Positions 8,952-17,743 are shown, counted from the stretch's first letter. The stretch: 64,000 bases of DNA from Lyngbya sp. CCAP 1446/10 (GCF_026130175.1 NZ_JAIGNI010000017.1:1-64000), one strand, 5' to 3'. Notes: generated by a model not told the origin, from the letters alone. Translations and numbers: made by a program.

Positions 8952-9022
8952 AAGAAACCCGGTTTCTCCGAAAATATTGGCTTTGCTAACGATAAATCCC
9001 GCCAGCAACCGGGTTTGCTCAG
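8952..9022 (+). terminator. AGAAACCCGGTTTCT palindrome and partner, possible terminator
   Basis: A near-perfect 15-base palindrome (about 8953-8967) lies just after the prohibitin gene, with CAACCGGGTTTGCTCAG about 40 bases later. The same AAACC/CGGTTT words form the long hairpin at 48112-48176, so this is probably a dispersed repeat that may also act as a terminator. No gene is seen from 8937 to 9173. Confidence 0.4.
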
Positions 9023-9173
9023 AAAGCGTACATAAGTTTTATGAGAGTTTGCGGAGTATGCTACACTGCTGAAAGCCAAAAGATAACGACAGCTTAAAAC
9101 CTGTCGCTATCAAAGCAAAGTCCGCAATTCATATGCAGACAACACACTCATTCTAGAAAGTAAGGAAAAAATC

Positions 9174-9593
9174 ATGACCCGCGCGATTATGGAAACGAAC
9201 AAAGGCACAATCAATTTGGAATTGTTTGATGCAGATGCGCCTAACACAGTTAATAATTTTGTTGACTTGGCAGAAAAAGGTTTTTACGACGGATTAGCGT
9301 TTCACCGAGTCATTCCTAACTTTATGGTTCAAGGTGGCTGTCCAAAAGGTACTGGAACCGGCGGCCCCGGCTACAAAATCAAGTGTGAAATCAACTCCAA
9401 AAAACATATTGCAGGAACTTTATCGATGGCTCATGCAGGTAAAGATACGGGCGGCAGCCAATTCTTTATTTGCCATTCTCCCCAGTCGCATTTAGATGGA
9501 GTTCACACAACTTTTGGCCAAACAGATGATATGTCTGTCGTGAATGCAATCCGCCAAGGCGATAAGATTATTTCGCTCAAAATCGAGCATTAA
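9174..9593 (+). CDS. Cyclophilin-type peptidyl-prolyl cis-trans isomerase
   Basis: A 139-residue single-domain cyclophilin that speeds proline isomerisation during protein folding. It shows [13 protein letters not shown] (active-site Arg and Phe), the [10 protein letters not shown] segment and [10 protein letters not shown] near the C-terminus. There is no signal peptide, so it should be cytoplasmic. TAAGGA lies 8-9 bases before the ATG. The terminal stretch ([17 protein letters not shown]) is found again, degraded, at 10762-10812 beyond the next gene, a sign of an old duplication. Confidence 0.95.
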   Translation: MTRAIMETNKGTINLELFDADAPNTVNNFVDLAEKGFYDGLAFHRVIPNFMVQGGCPKGTGTGGPGYKIKCEINSKKHIAGTLSMAHAGKDTGGSQFFICHSPQSHLDGVHTTFGQTDDMSVVNAIRQGDKIISLKIEH

Positions 9594-9613
9594 TCCTCAT
9601 TAATTACTTTCGT

Positions 9614-9643
9614 TTGTAATAAGGACTTTAGTCCTTATTACAA
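9614..9643 (+). terminator. Perfect-stem hairpin after the cyclophilin gene
   Basis: TTGTAATAAGGACT (9614-9627) pairs with AGTCCTTATTACAA (9630-9643) across TT. It belongs to the same GGACT palindrome family as 5682 and 17210 and sits 21 bases after the stop codon. It may end the cyclophilin transcript, although no T tract follows. Confidence 0.5.
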
Positions 9644-9840
9644 CAAATTAAATACTAAATATATATATCTAATAAGTTATACTTTGGGATTCAAGAGGAT
9701 TATGCTATCAATTGGCGATCGACCTTATTTGCTTGCATGACTTTTTTTGTAAATTTTTGCGATCGATATATTGCTCCTGAGATCAGTAATGATATAAAAT
9801 AAATATAGTTCAGATCGGCAATTAAAAAAGTGAAATTAGT

Positions 9841-10737
9841 ATGCTCAATAGAGGTTTGAGGAAAATAAAAAGAGAAGCTTCTCTGCTTCAATCTAGCTTA
9901 TCTTATAAGTGGAGACTTTTGCAACACATCAAAAAATTACCTGCACTGAATCCGACGAATCAGTCCATTGTCGAGGCTCTTAGGAAGGAAGGGGCTTTTA
10001 TTACTTCTCTACAAGCTTTGTCATTGCCAATGAATGAACAACTTTTGGATGCAGTGAAGGCGATATTACCTAATAATCCAAAATCTCCGGCTTTTGAAGA
10101 TCAATACGTTTATCATGTTAATTCAGCAGAAATTATCAAGAATTCAGAAATCTTTTTATGGGGTCTTCAAGAGCGGTTGTTTGACATTGCTGAAAATTAT
10201 CTTGGGGTTCCCGTTGCTTACCGGGGTTTGTTTTTTCAGAAAGATTTTGCGAACGAACAGCAGGTACATACAAGATTGTGGCATAAAGACCCTGAAGATC
10301 ATAGACTTCTCAAAATAGCTGTTTACTTGAATGATGTGAATCCTGAAAATGGCCCGTTTGAATATATTCCAAAGCATTTCAATTCTCAGTTAAGCCCTCT
10401 CAAACGAAAACTTTTATTTTCTGATGCAGAAGTAGCGCAACATTTAGACCAATCAAATTGGGTTTCATGTACAGGGCTAGCAGGTACTGTTGTTTTTTTC
10501 GACTCTCACCATGTTTTTCATCGCGGTAAGATGCCTATCAAGTCACACCGCGACGCAATATTTTTTAATTATCACTCCAGACAACCGATTAAAGTGTTTT
10601 CTGATCATTGGAAAGCTCCTTTTTCACCAGATGAGTTACTCGTGCTTTCAAAAACTCTTTCTCCACGCCAGAAAGAATCAGTTTTTTGGTGGGAAAATGG
10701 TGCGGAGTCATTCCAGCCAAAGTTGATGGCTAGGTGA
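9841..10737 (+). CDS. Phytanoyl-CoA dioxygenase (PhyH) family Fe(II)/2-oxoglutarate oxygenase
   Basis: A 298-residue protein whose C-terminal two thirds carry the PhyH-type jelly-roll marks: LWHKDPEDHRLLKIAVYL supplies the His-x-Asp pair, and SHHVFHRG the distal His, with an Arg nearby (SHRDAIFF) for 2-oxoglutarate. The basic N-terminal 35 residues are family-variable. The substrate is unknown; bacterial relatives often hydroxylate small molecules. No ribosome site is obvious before the ATG. The gene lies between the cyclophilin gene and a decayed copy of that gene's 3' end, so it seems to have arrived by insertion or duplication. Confidence 0.82.
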   Translation: MLNRGLRKIKREASLLQSSLSYKWRLLQHIKKLPALNPTNQSIVEALRKEGAFITSLQALSLPMNEQLLDAVKAILPNNPKSPAFEDQYVYHVNSAEIIKNSEIFLWGLQERLFDIAENYLGVPVAYRGLFFQKDFANEQQVHTRLWHKDPEDHRLLKIAVYLNDVNPENGPFEYIPKHFNSQLSPLKRKLLFSDAEVAQHLDQSNWVSCTGLAGTVVFFDSHHVFHRGKMPIKSHRDAIFFNYHSRQPIKVFSDHWKAPFSPDELLVLSKTLSPRQKESVFWWENGAESFQPKLMAR

Positions 10738-10761
10738 AACATTTAATCAAGGAGAGGGGAA

Positions 10762-10862
10762 GTGAATAGTATCCGCCAAACCGACAATATTATTTCATTA
10801 ATCGAGCATTGATTCTCAGTAATTGAGTTGCGTTTGTAGTAAGGATTAAAGTTCTTATTATA
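10762..10862 (+). pseudogene. Decayed copy of the cyclophilin 3' end and its hairpin
   Basis: GTG AAT ... CAT TGA at 10762-10812 encodes VNSIRQTDNIISLIEH, against [17 protein letters not shown] at the end of the intact cyclophilin; one codon is lost. The similarity continues past the stop (TCTCAGTAATTGAG..GCGTTTGTAGTAAGGA) into a mutated copy of the palindrome (10832-10862). The rest of the gene copy is gone. Confidence 0.85.
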
Positions 10863-10884
10863 AACTTAACTCGGTTAAATTGAA

Positions 10885-12030
10885 TCATTCATCTTCAAGG
10901 GAAATGTCTAACTGTTCAATCTCTAAATTTTCTTCCTCATCCTCATAATTAAATTCCAATCTGCTCTGCTTAATAATTTCGTTCAACATATTATTTAAAT
11001 ATCCTTTGGCAACAGCCTCTTCAAATCTTTCGATAATAATAGCAACATTAATTATTTCTTCTATACATTCCATGTAACGTGAAACTATTGCATTTATTGA
11101 ATACTGTTTTCGAGCTTGCGCCTCAATTTTAGATTTAATTTCAATATCAGAATCTGAAGATTTAACGACAAATGTTATCGGATACTTTTCAATTTTATCA
11201 ATGTCTAGGAAATATTTATTCATATCTACAGTTTCTGTCACCTGAAAAAACCGTCCCAAAGGCTTCATTACAAAATCAATGCCACCATCATTTGCATTTG
11301 TCCGGCCTGTTTTAAACAGTTTTAAATTTTCTTGCTGGAGCTGATCAACCTCATAACCCCAATAAATCGATCGGTCACTATAGTAGTATTTTAATATACT
11401 GTAGCTGACGATCTCGAAGATTCTAGCATCTACCGTTGGTGCGAGTATTTGTTTAATAAATTCTATTACTTGACCCTCTGTCAATGCTTGAGCATCTTTA
11501 CAAAGTTGAAGAAATTTTTCAAAGCTATCTCTCTTAGCTTCAACGTAGGCGTCAATAATTTGAATTACTGTTTCGGCTATATTATGTACGTTTTCCTGAA
11601 TTTTAACTTTTAATAAATTCTCGTTAAACCAATACCTGTTAGTTTTTGGATTTCTCAGAATTGGGATGAAGTCACAAGTAGGAAAATATCTTTTAAATTC
11701 TTCATTAAGTCTGTGGTTCAAAGCATGGTTCTGAAGCTTTTGTCCAAACGGTAATTCGCGCTGTCTCTTAAAAATATTTGTATAAACTGCACCTTCATAA
11801 TCTGAATACATCTCGCTTTGATGAAAATCTCTTGAAAAATAGTCTTCAACTAAAACATATATACCGTATAAATTGGCAAAACTCCCTCTTGATTTTGAGC
11901 CTTTATTTGCAGATTTAGTTTTGATATTCAAATATTGAATTAGCTCGCTTCCAGCAAATATTTGCTCGCCCGACGCACCAAAGTTTTCTTGTAAAACTTT
12001 TTTAATTGTTTTTGTAAATTCGTGTTCCAT
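10885..12030 (-). CDS. Probable type II restriction endonuclease
   Basis: A 381-residue protein encoded four bases after the DNA methyltransferase gene, in one operon. A nuclease-like core is suggested by E206 (IFEIVSY), NANDGGIDFVMKP (Asp252) and FFQVTET (263-266), which looks like a PD-(D/E)xK arrangement with a non-standard third position. The C-terminus is very acidic. I do not recognise a close family from memory; the identification as the partner endonuclease rests on gene order and the nuclease-like segment. If the methyltransferase is ATGCAT-specific, so should be this enzyme. Confidence 0.7.
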   Translation of the reverse strand: MEHEFTKTIKKVLQENFGASGEQIFAGSELIQYLNIKTKSANKGSKSRGSFANLYGIYVLVEDYFSRDFHQSEMYSDYEGAVYTNIFKRQRELPFGQKLQNHALNHRLNEEFKRYFPTCDFIPILRNPKTNRYWFNENLLKVKIQENVHNIAETVIQIIDAYVEAKRDSFEKFLQLCKDAQALTEGQVIEFIKQILAPTVDARIFEIVSYSILKYYYSDRSIYWGYEVDQLQQENLKLFKTGRTNANDGGIDFVMKPLGRFFQVTETVDMNKYFLDIDKIEKYPITFVVKSSDSDIEIKSKIEAQARKQYSINAIVSRYMECIEEIINVAIIIERFEEAVAKGYLNNMLNEIIKQSRLEFNYEDEEENLEIEQLDISLEDE

Positions 12031-12034
12031 TTTA

Positions 12035-12886
12035 TCAAAATTGTAAATTAAGTGTTAGTTGTTTTGGTGAACTTGCAAGTGAATTGACTTCGGAGCTTTG
12101 AGCCTGCTGATTGTCATCAGAAGTAATCTGTAATCTATTTAATCCTATTTCTACATATTTTTCTTGTAATTCTATTCCGACTGACTTTCTATTAAGCTGT
12201 TTGGCAACAAATGATGTAGTAAAAGTTCCAGAAAATATATCTAGTACAACGTCTCCCTCATTACTACTTGCTTTAATAATTCTTTCTAACAAAGATGTTG
12301 GTTTCTGGGTAGGATGATCTTCATATTGGGGCATACGATATCTGACTCTCGGAAACTCCCATACATTACCTGGAACTTTTTCAGAATTATATACTGATGG
12401 TGTAGACTTGCGGTAATCAATTAATTTTCTGACAGATCCAGTTTTTGCTTCTACCAGAATATCTGAGGAATTAAATGTATAATTTCGTTTGTCTTTGACA
12501 CAATATAAAATAGGTTCGTACAGAGAACCATAATATTTTTTTGCTTGGACACCAGAACTGTCATAATACCACACTATGCGAGAAAGAACTGTTAAACGAT
12601 CGCGCAAATATAAGTCAAAGTAAGGCATACATTGAGTGGATGCCATCAAATACAAGCTGCCGTTTTGCTTGAGCTTATCAATACATAAATTCAACCAAGT
12701 ATAACTCCATTCTAAATAAGCGCTTTCAGATTCCCACTTATCTTTAAAACCATTGAAGTCCTTGCCAATATTATAGGGAGGGTCGGCAAAAATTAAATCA
12801 ATTGAGTTGTCTTTAATTTCACTAGAAAGGACTTCTAATGCATCTCCCAATATGAGCTTGTGTCTGTCTACTTCAAAGATTTTCAT
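12035..12886 (-). CDS. Adenine-specific DNA methyltransferase, YhdJ-like (beta class)
   Basis: A 283-residue enzyme transferring a methyl group to adenine N6. Motif IV FADPPYNIG is at residues 33-41 and motif I LDIFSGTFTTSF near 222, the beta-class order. Long stretches (RIVWYYDSSGVQAKKYYGS, TGSVRKLIDYRK, KVPGNVWEFPRVRYRM, HPTQKP) match Escherichia coli YhdJ as I remember it; YhdJ methylates ATGCAT. It is the first gene of the pair with the endonuclease. The C-terminal tail beyond residue 260 is low in conserved character. Confidence 0.92.
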   Translation of the reverse strand: MKIFEVDRHKLILGDALEVLSSEIKDNSIDLIFADPPYNIGKDFNGFKDKWESESAYLEWSYTWLNLCIDKLKQNGSLYLMASTQCMPYFDLYLRDRLTVLSRIVWYYDSSGVQAKKYYGSLYEPILYCVKDKRNYTFNSSDILVEAKTGSVRKLIDYRKSTPSVYNSEKVPGNVWEFPRVRYRMPQYEDHPTQKPTSLLERIIKASSNEGDVVLDIFSGTFTTSFVAKQLNRKSVGIELQEKYVEIGLNRLQITSDDNQQAQSSEVNSLASSPKQLTLNLQF

Positions 12887-12951
12887 TTTGCCTAACCTTT
12901 TTCAATCAATACGCGCTCTTGTCGGATATAGTTGGTATTTGCCAGAAATAT

Positions 12952-14076
12952 TCAATACAATTCATACTTGAGCAAAGTACACGGAATTGAGCCATTGTAA
13001 ACTGGAATCCGCTTTGATGTCCTGAGTCCAACTTGTTTCCCCAATTCCTTATTTCCTGTCAAAATAAACGCATTCCAACCTTTAAAACGCTGCTTGAAAA
13101 TATCGCCTAACATTTTATAAAGTTCCCCTAATTCGCTAGCGTCTCCCAGTCGCTCTCCGTAGGGAGGATTGCATATCAGAATGCCGCTGTCTGATGGTGG
13201 TTCTAACTCGGATAACTCGGTACGAGCAAACTTGATTTTACCGGCAATACCTGCTTGCTGCGCGTTAGTGCGAGCTTGATCTAACATATCAGAATCGCGA
13301 TCGCACCCGGAAATCATTTCTGGAAGCTCTGACAATTCGCTGTTTTCCGCTTCGGCCCACAATTTATCCCACAAAGGCTCGTCAAAATCCCGCCACGTCA
13401 TAAATCCAAACTTTTCTCGAAACAATCCCGGTGCAATATTTAAGGCTTTTAAACTCGCTTCCAAAGGCAAAGTTCCCGAACCGCACATCGGGTCTAAAAA
13501 TGGTAAATCTGGCGTCCATTCTGCCATTTCTAAAAGGGCCGCAGCGAGGGTTTCTTTGAGCGGAGCCAGCCCCATTGCCGGTCGGTATCCCCGCCGGTGC
13601 AAACTGCCGCCGGAACTGTCTAAACTCAAAATAGCGCGATCGCGATGAATGTGAATATTAATCAGCAAATCGGGATTCTCGACATCAACACTCGAACGCT
13701 TGTTAAATTGGTGGCGCTGTTGGTCGGCGATCGCATTTTTGACCTGCAAAGCTGTAAAGTGAGTATGATTTAACTTGTCGTTCCCACCTGTACAGTTGAC
13801 TGCTAAGGTATTATCAGGATTTAGATATTCGTCCCAAGGAATTCTCTGGACTGCGCCGTAGAGCATATCTGAGTTATAACACTGAAATTCGGCGATCGGC
13901 ATTAACACTCGAAAAATTGTTCTTGACCAAAGATTGACGCGGTACAATAAAGCGCGATCGCCCGCAAAGTAAACTCCTGTAAAATCTGGCTTGACATCCT
14001 GCGCGCCTAAGCTTTCTAATTCTTGGGCGGCAATTGTTTCTAAACCGCGCGCAACTGTAGCAAAATATTGATTCAT
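12952..14076 (-). CDS. THUMP-domain class I rRNA/tRNA guanine methyltransferase (RlmL/TrmN family)
   Basis: A 374-residue RNA methyltransferase. The N-terminal part (about 1-155) contains a ferredoxin-like and THUMP RNA-binding region; the catalytic part has LDPMCGSGT (194-202) for S-adenosylmethionine, GCDRDSDML for the acidic ribose contact, and NPPYGERL as motif IV typical of guanine-N2 enzymes. Length and layout match the YpsC/RlmL-N group acting on 23S rRNA G2445 or a tRNA guanine; the exact target cannot be read. The gene is separate from the restriction-modification pair by about 65 bp. Confidence 0.9.
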   Translation of the reverse strand: MNQYFATVARGLETIAAQELESLGAQDVKPDFTGVYFAGDRALLYRVNLWSRTIFRVLMPIAEFQCYNSDMLYGAVQRIPWDEYLNPDNTLAVNCTGGNDKLNHTHFTALQVKNAIADQQRHQFNKRSSVDVENPDLLINIHIHRDRAILSLDSSGGSLHRRGYRPAMGLAPLKETLAAALLEMAEWTPDLPFLDPMCGSGTLPLEASLKALNIAPGLFREKFGFMTWRDFDEPLWDKLWAEAENSELSELPEMISGCDRDSDMLDQARTNAQQAGIAGKIKFARTELSELEPPSDSGILICNPPYGERLGDASELGELYKMLGDIFKQRFKGWNAFILTGNKELGKQVGLRTSKRIPVYNGSIPCTLLKYELY

Positions 14077-14086
14077 TGATGATTAC

Positions 14087-14150
14087 GAAGGAAGAAGGAA
14101 GAGGGAAGAAGGAAGAGGGAAAAAGGAAGAGGGAAGAGGGAAGAAACAGG
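14087..14150. repeat. Purine-strand low-complexity repeat (GGAAGAG units)
   Basis: More than 60 bases of almost pure purine (GAAGGAAGAAGGAAGAGGG...) lie upstream of the methyltransferase gene. The rest of 14151-14588 holds a cluster of HIP1-type GCGATCGC sites (about 14337-14390) and no gene that I can support. Confidence 0.7.
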
Positions 14151-14622
14151 TATGTGTGTATTCGTGACTTCTGGATCGCGAATAAAGGTTGTTGGGGATT
14201 GGGAATGGGTTTTTCTCGATCGCCCTTCATTTAGATAGTAGCTCGTTTTCATCCTAACTCTCACAAACAATACTCTACCTTAAGGTAGATGCCGAGAATC
14301 AAAGAACTGCTATATTGCAGGAAAGTTTATCAACAGGCGATCGCCCGCCTAGTCCTGTAGTTAAAAGGGCGATCGGGCGATCGCCACACCCGCTCAACCT
14401 CCAAAATCTAGCGGCAGAGCGGATTCACGCTTAATTCTCACCAAGGTTGGCAACTGCTGCGAATTATCCTGTCGGCCTGTTTATTGAACAAAATTCTTAA
14501 CTATTTGCACAGGTTATTAACTTCATGTTACACTTTTAGTCAAAGTTGAGAATTCAAGCCCTAACGTCACAGTCAGGGAAAATTTCAGCTAAATTGGTGT
14601 ACTACAACAATTAGAGGCCATT

Positions 14623-14775
14623 ATGTCAAAGCAAATCAACGCATCGGCTCTCAAACTGTCCCGCGCTAGCAAAATCCAAGTAGAAGTCAAGGAAATTGCC
14701 AAGCACGCCACAGCTAAAAACATCTCTTCTACCCTCAATGTTGATGCCGATGGTAGCGATGTTACCAACGAGTAA
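14623..14775 (+). CDS. 50-residue peptide, candidate precursor of a modified peptide
   Basis: ATG 14623-14625 is preceded by TTAGAGG with six bases between. The product has a basic, helical first part (MSKQINASALKLSRASKIQV then EVKEIAKHATAKN) and a short acidic tail rich in Asp, Asn, Ser and Thr (DADGSDVTNE). That split resembles a leader plus a core peptide. It precedes an Fe(II) oxygenase and a sucrase/ferredoxin-like gene on the same strand, with a strong hairpin in between as is common after precursor genes. No Cys and no signal peptide. Function is inferred only from size, position and composition. Confidence 0.65.
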   Translation: MSKQINASALKLSRASKIQVEVKEIAKHATAKNISSTLNVDADGSDVTNE

Positions 14776-14854
14776 TTGCAGGTTTTTCCGTTAGACTTCG
14801 CCTCCCCAAACAAGAAGTAATAGATTTTATTTTTTGATGTCGGGAAGTCTGGAG

Positions 14855-14890
14855 TAATTGAGGACAAGCGCAAAGTGTTGTCCTCAATTA
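14855..14890 (+). terminator. 13-bp perfect hairpin between peptide gene and oxygenase gene
   Basis: TAATTGAGGACAA (14855-14867) pairs perfectly with TTGTCCTCAATTA (14878-14890), loop GCGCAAAGTG. There is no strong T tract, so it is more likely a partial terminator or an RNA-stabilising element that lets the peptide be made in excess over the enzymes. Confidence 0.6.
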
Positions 14891-14941
14891 TTAAATTGCT
14901 AAAATCTTATTGATAATTTTTATCGTTTATTTTTAAAATTT

Positions 14942-16090
14942 ATGCGATCGCTCGCCAATCTCCTCAAACCATACAATCTGGAAGATTTTTTAAATAACAA
15001 CTGGACAAACAAAGCAGTTGCGATTAAAAGTGAAGGAAAAAAAGACTTTGCACACCTATTTTCCTGGGAAAAACTCAACCACCTGCTCAACTTTTACCAA
15101 TTAAAATATCCCGACATTCGCTTAGCAGTAGAAGGAAAAGTTCTCGACGAAAGCGAAAATGAAAATCTCATCAAATTGTGCCAATCTGGAGCAACGTTAA
15201 TTATCAATCAAGTCCACAAACTCATACCAGAAATAGCTGAATTTGCAGCAGAATTTAAAGCAGACTTGGGTTATGGAAACCAAGTAAATGCCTACTGTTC
15301 TTGGCCGGAAAAACAGGGTTTTTCCTCCCATTACGACACCCACGAAGTTTTTATCTTGCAGACAGACGGAATCAAACAGTGGTACGTCTTTGCCGACACA
15401 ATTAAATACCCGCTTACAGACCAAAAATCCTCCACTTTTCCGCCGCCAGAAACCCCACCCTATTTAACCTGCACATTGCACCCTGGCGACGTGCTTTACA
15501 TACCGCGCGGACATTGGCATTATGCAATTGCTTCCGACGAACCGTCGCTGCATTTAACATTAGGAATTCACTGCAAAACAGGAATTGATTTTTTAGAATG
15601 GTTGGTGGGCGAATTGCGACAACAATCAGAGTGGCGGCAAAGTTTACCGCTGCGAATAAATCAAGATTCAATCGATACAAGTGTAAATAATTTAATTGCT
15701 GAATTTCACGGCTACACAAACAGTAAAAATCTGGGAGAAGAGTACAGCAGCTACCTCGATAGTTTAGCCAAACCTGTGGCGAAATATTCTCTCCCTTATC
15801 AAGCAGGGTTCAACATTTTTCCCTACGGCATTCAAACTAAATATAGAATTCCCAAATTTCAGCGGGTGAGAATTCACGAATTGCCTGACGGGTGCGGATA
15901 CAAAATCGTTGTTGGAGGCAAAGAAGTATCTCTGAAAGGAGTAACGGATAAATTTACAGACAATCTATTCAGTACAGAAGTTTTTACAGGAGAGGATGTG
16001 ATGGATTGGTTGCCGGATTGTGATTGGGAAATAGATGTAATGCCGCTTTTGTCGAGGCTAGTTGTTGAAGGAATTATTTTTGTTAGTTAA
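14942..16090 (+). CDS. JmjC/cupin-fold Fe(II)/2-oxoglutarate oxygenase
   Basis: A 382-residue protein of the cupin_4/JmjC group that includes bacterial and eukaryotic ribosomal-protein hydroxylases. The iron site is H130-x-D132 in FSSHYDTHEVF with distal His193 in YIPRGHWHYA; LQTDGIKQWYVF and SLHLTLGIH are typical strands. The part after about residue 215 resembles the dimerisation and winged-helix region of these enzymes. Such enzymes hydroxylate protein or peptide side chains. The small peptide encoded upstream is a natural candidate substrate. AT-rich DNA without a clear ribosome site precedes the ATG. Confidence 0.85.
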   Translation: MRSLANLLKPYNLEDFLNNNWTNKAVAIKSEGKKDFAHLFSWEKLNHLLNFYQLKYPDIRLAVEGKVLDESENENLIKLCQSGATLIINQVHKLIPEIAEFAAEFKADLGYGNQVNAYCSWPEKQGFSSHYDTHEVFILQTDGIKQWYVFADTIKYPLTDQKSSTFPPPETPPYLTCTLHPGDVLYIPRGHWHYAIASDEPSLHLTLGIHCKTGIDFLEWLVGELRQQSEWRQSLPLRINQDSIDTSVNNLIAEFHGYTNSKNLGEEYSSYLDSLAKPVAKYSLPYQAGFNIFPYGIQTKYRIPKFQRVRIHELPDGCGYKIVVGGKEVSLKGVTDKFTDNLFSTEVFTGEDVMDWLPDCDWEIDVMPLLSRLVVEGIIFVS

Positions 16091-16163
16091 AGCTACATAA
16101 GAGTAATAGCTGCGATAAATTGGTTTGTAACATAGTAATTTATGACACACAATGAGGTATAAC

Positions 16164-17186
16164 ATGACGAATAGTTTTTTGTGCGCTGATGCTTCTAAAT
16201 GCGTTCAAGAGGATATTATTGGTAGCGGTACTAATTACCAAACCTATGTATTAATTGAATGCTGTTTGCCTTGGGAATCAGAAGCTTTTAATTCCCAACA
16301 AGTTCCCCAGAATCTCAGGGATTTGGTGGAGGAAGTAGAACATTCAAAGCAAAAAATCAGATTTTTGTTGATAAATAGTGAATCAACTAAATGTGCAGAC
16401 CGTCGCAAAATTTTGATTTACGAAAACAAAAGTCAAGATATTTTTGGTGGTTACGAAAAGCACGAATTTAATGCGAATAATATTGAAGAAGTGGCGGAAA
16501 TAGTCAAAAGCTATTTAGCTGGAGAAGTCCCGGATTGCGAAGTTGAAAATAACCCAATTAGAGATATTTTGGTTTGCACTCACGGGAGTCACGATAGATG
16601 TTGCGCCAGATACGGCAATCCTTTTTATGCCCAAGCAAAAGCTGTGGTTTCCGAGTTAGAATTGAGTGATGTTCGTGTTTGGAAATCCAGTCACTTTGGC
16701 GGACACCGCATGGCACCGACTGCGATTGATTTGCCTGACGGTAGATATTACGGAAATCTCGATCGCACTTCGTTCAAATCTATTCTGACGCGCACTGGCG
16801 ATATTGAATGTTTGAATAAAGTTTATCGGGGTTGGGGAATTTTGCCAAACGCAATTCAGGTTTTGGAACGAGAATTTATCATGCGCTACGGTTGGGATTG
16901 GTTCAACTACAAAGTTGCGGGGCGCATTGTTGAAAAATATCCAGAAAATGATGGTTTTGTTGCTGAATTAACTTTTGAAAAAGTCGATGGGACGTACACC
17001 TATCGGGCTAATTTAGTCAAAAATGACAGTAAAACAGTTCGGCTGAAAGGTTCCTGCGGTGCGAAACAAGAATCAGAGTTTGTCAAGTATTTGGTAAAAA
17101 ATTATTACTTTTACTCGAAGACTGAAGAGTCAAAATTTGTCATCTATCCGGGAAGTCCGCAGCCGATATTGGTAGAGACAATGTGA
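16164..17186 (+). CDS. Sucrase/ferredoxin-like family protein (thioredoxin-fold Fe-S)
   Basis: A 340-residue member of the Suc_Fer-like family. The segment ILVCTHGSHDRCCARYGNPF carries the clustered Cys typical of the 2Fe-2S thioredoxin-like ferredoxin fold, followed by VWKSSHFGGHRMAPTAIDLP, the family's second signature. GAGG (16154-16157) lies six bases before ATG 16164, so I prefer this start to the in-frame ATG at 16152. It follows the JmjC-type gene by 73 bp on the same strand and could supply electrons or redox control to that oxygenase; this link is inferred. Confidence 0.85.
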   Translation: MTNSFLCADASKCVQEDIIGSGTNYQTYVLIECCLPWESEAFNSQQVPQNLRDLVEEVEHSKQKIRFLLINSESTKCADRRKILIYENKSQDIFGGYEKHEFNANNIEEVAEIVKSYLAGEVPDCEVENNPIRDILVCTHGSHDRCCARYGNPFYAQAKAVVSELELSDVRVWKSSHFGGHRMAPTAIDLPDGRYYGNLDRTSFKSILTRTGDIECLNKVYRGWGILPNAIQVLEREFIMRYGWDWFNYKVAGRIVEKYPENDGFVAELTFEKVDGTYTYRANLVKNDSKTVRLKGSCGAKQESEFVKYLVKNYYFYSKTEESKFVIYPGSPQPILVETM

Positions 17187-17209
17187 GATGAAACAATCAC
17201 AATCAAATA

Positions 17210-17272
17210 GGTTCGTAGTGAGGACTTTAGTCCTTGCATTTTGGATGCGGACTAAAGTCCTCACTACGAACC
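17210..17272. repeat. Perfect 24-bp inverted repeat (GGTTCGTAGTGAGGAC family)
   Basis: The left arm (17210-17233, starting GGTTCGTAGTGAGGACTTTA) is the exact reverse complement of the right arm (17249-17272), with a 15-base loop. It lies between convergent genes and could terminate both. It is the cleanest copy of this dispersed family in the window. Confidence 0.9.
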
Positions 17273-17287
17273 TTATCATGACACTAA

Positions 17288-17722
17288 TTAAATCTCTAAC
17301 TGCATGAATACGTGCGGAATTCCCAGGTAATCAAAAGGACTTTCTTGTGCGGAAAATCCGAGTTTTTGGTAAAATTGAACAGCGTTAATGCGAGACATCA
17401 GTCTCAGTGTTTTGAAATTATTTTCCTTAGCTTGTGCGATCAATTTTTCCATCAGTTTAGTGCCAATTCCCTGATTTTGGAATTCAGGAAGCACAGCAAC
17501 ATAAGAGATGCTTCCTAATTCTGGGGATAATTCTCGGAGTCGGCCTGATGCGATAATTTTGCGATCGCCCGTTGCTATGATATGACAAGCACCATTTTCG
17601 TGATCGTCCTTTTCGCTACCCCTTTCCATACCCAGGGGCGATCGCAAAACCAACCACCGCTGGTAAAACATCTCTTCTAATTCTTGTGCGTTTTTAACCG
17701 GACGTATATCTATATTTGGCAT
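17288..17722 (-). CDS. GNAT family N-acetyltransferase
   Basis: A 144-residue single GNAT domain. The acetyl-CoA loop is QNQGIGTKLM (about residues 83-92), after the beta-4 strand ISYVAVLPEF; LMSRINAVQFYQKLGF is the usual second half. The substrate is unknown; the MPNIDIRPVKNAQEL opening resembles small stand-alone acetyltransferases. Palindromic repeats of the same family lie on both sides of it (17210-17272 and 17744-17802). Confidence 0.9.
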   Translation of the reverse strand: MPNIDIRPVKNAQELEEMFYQRWLVLRSPLGMERGSEKDDHENGACHIIATGDRKIIASGRLRELSPELGSISYVAVLPEFQNQGIGTKLMEKLIAQAKENNFKTLRLMSRINAVQFYQKLGFSAQESPFDYLGIPHVFMQLEI

Positions 17723-17743
17723 TTTTTTTGATAAATTACTGTA

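Noticed and set aside
13874-14270. Two minus-strand frames with LFLLPSS repeats
   Set aside because: They come from the purine/pyrimidine repeat at 14087-14150 and overlap the RNA methyltransferase start.
14589-14873. 94-residue minus-strand frame over the small peptide gene
   Set aside because: The plus-strand 50-residue frame has a ribosome site and fits the operon; the minus frame has neither.
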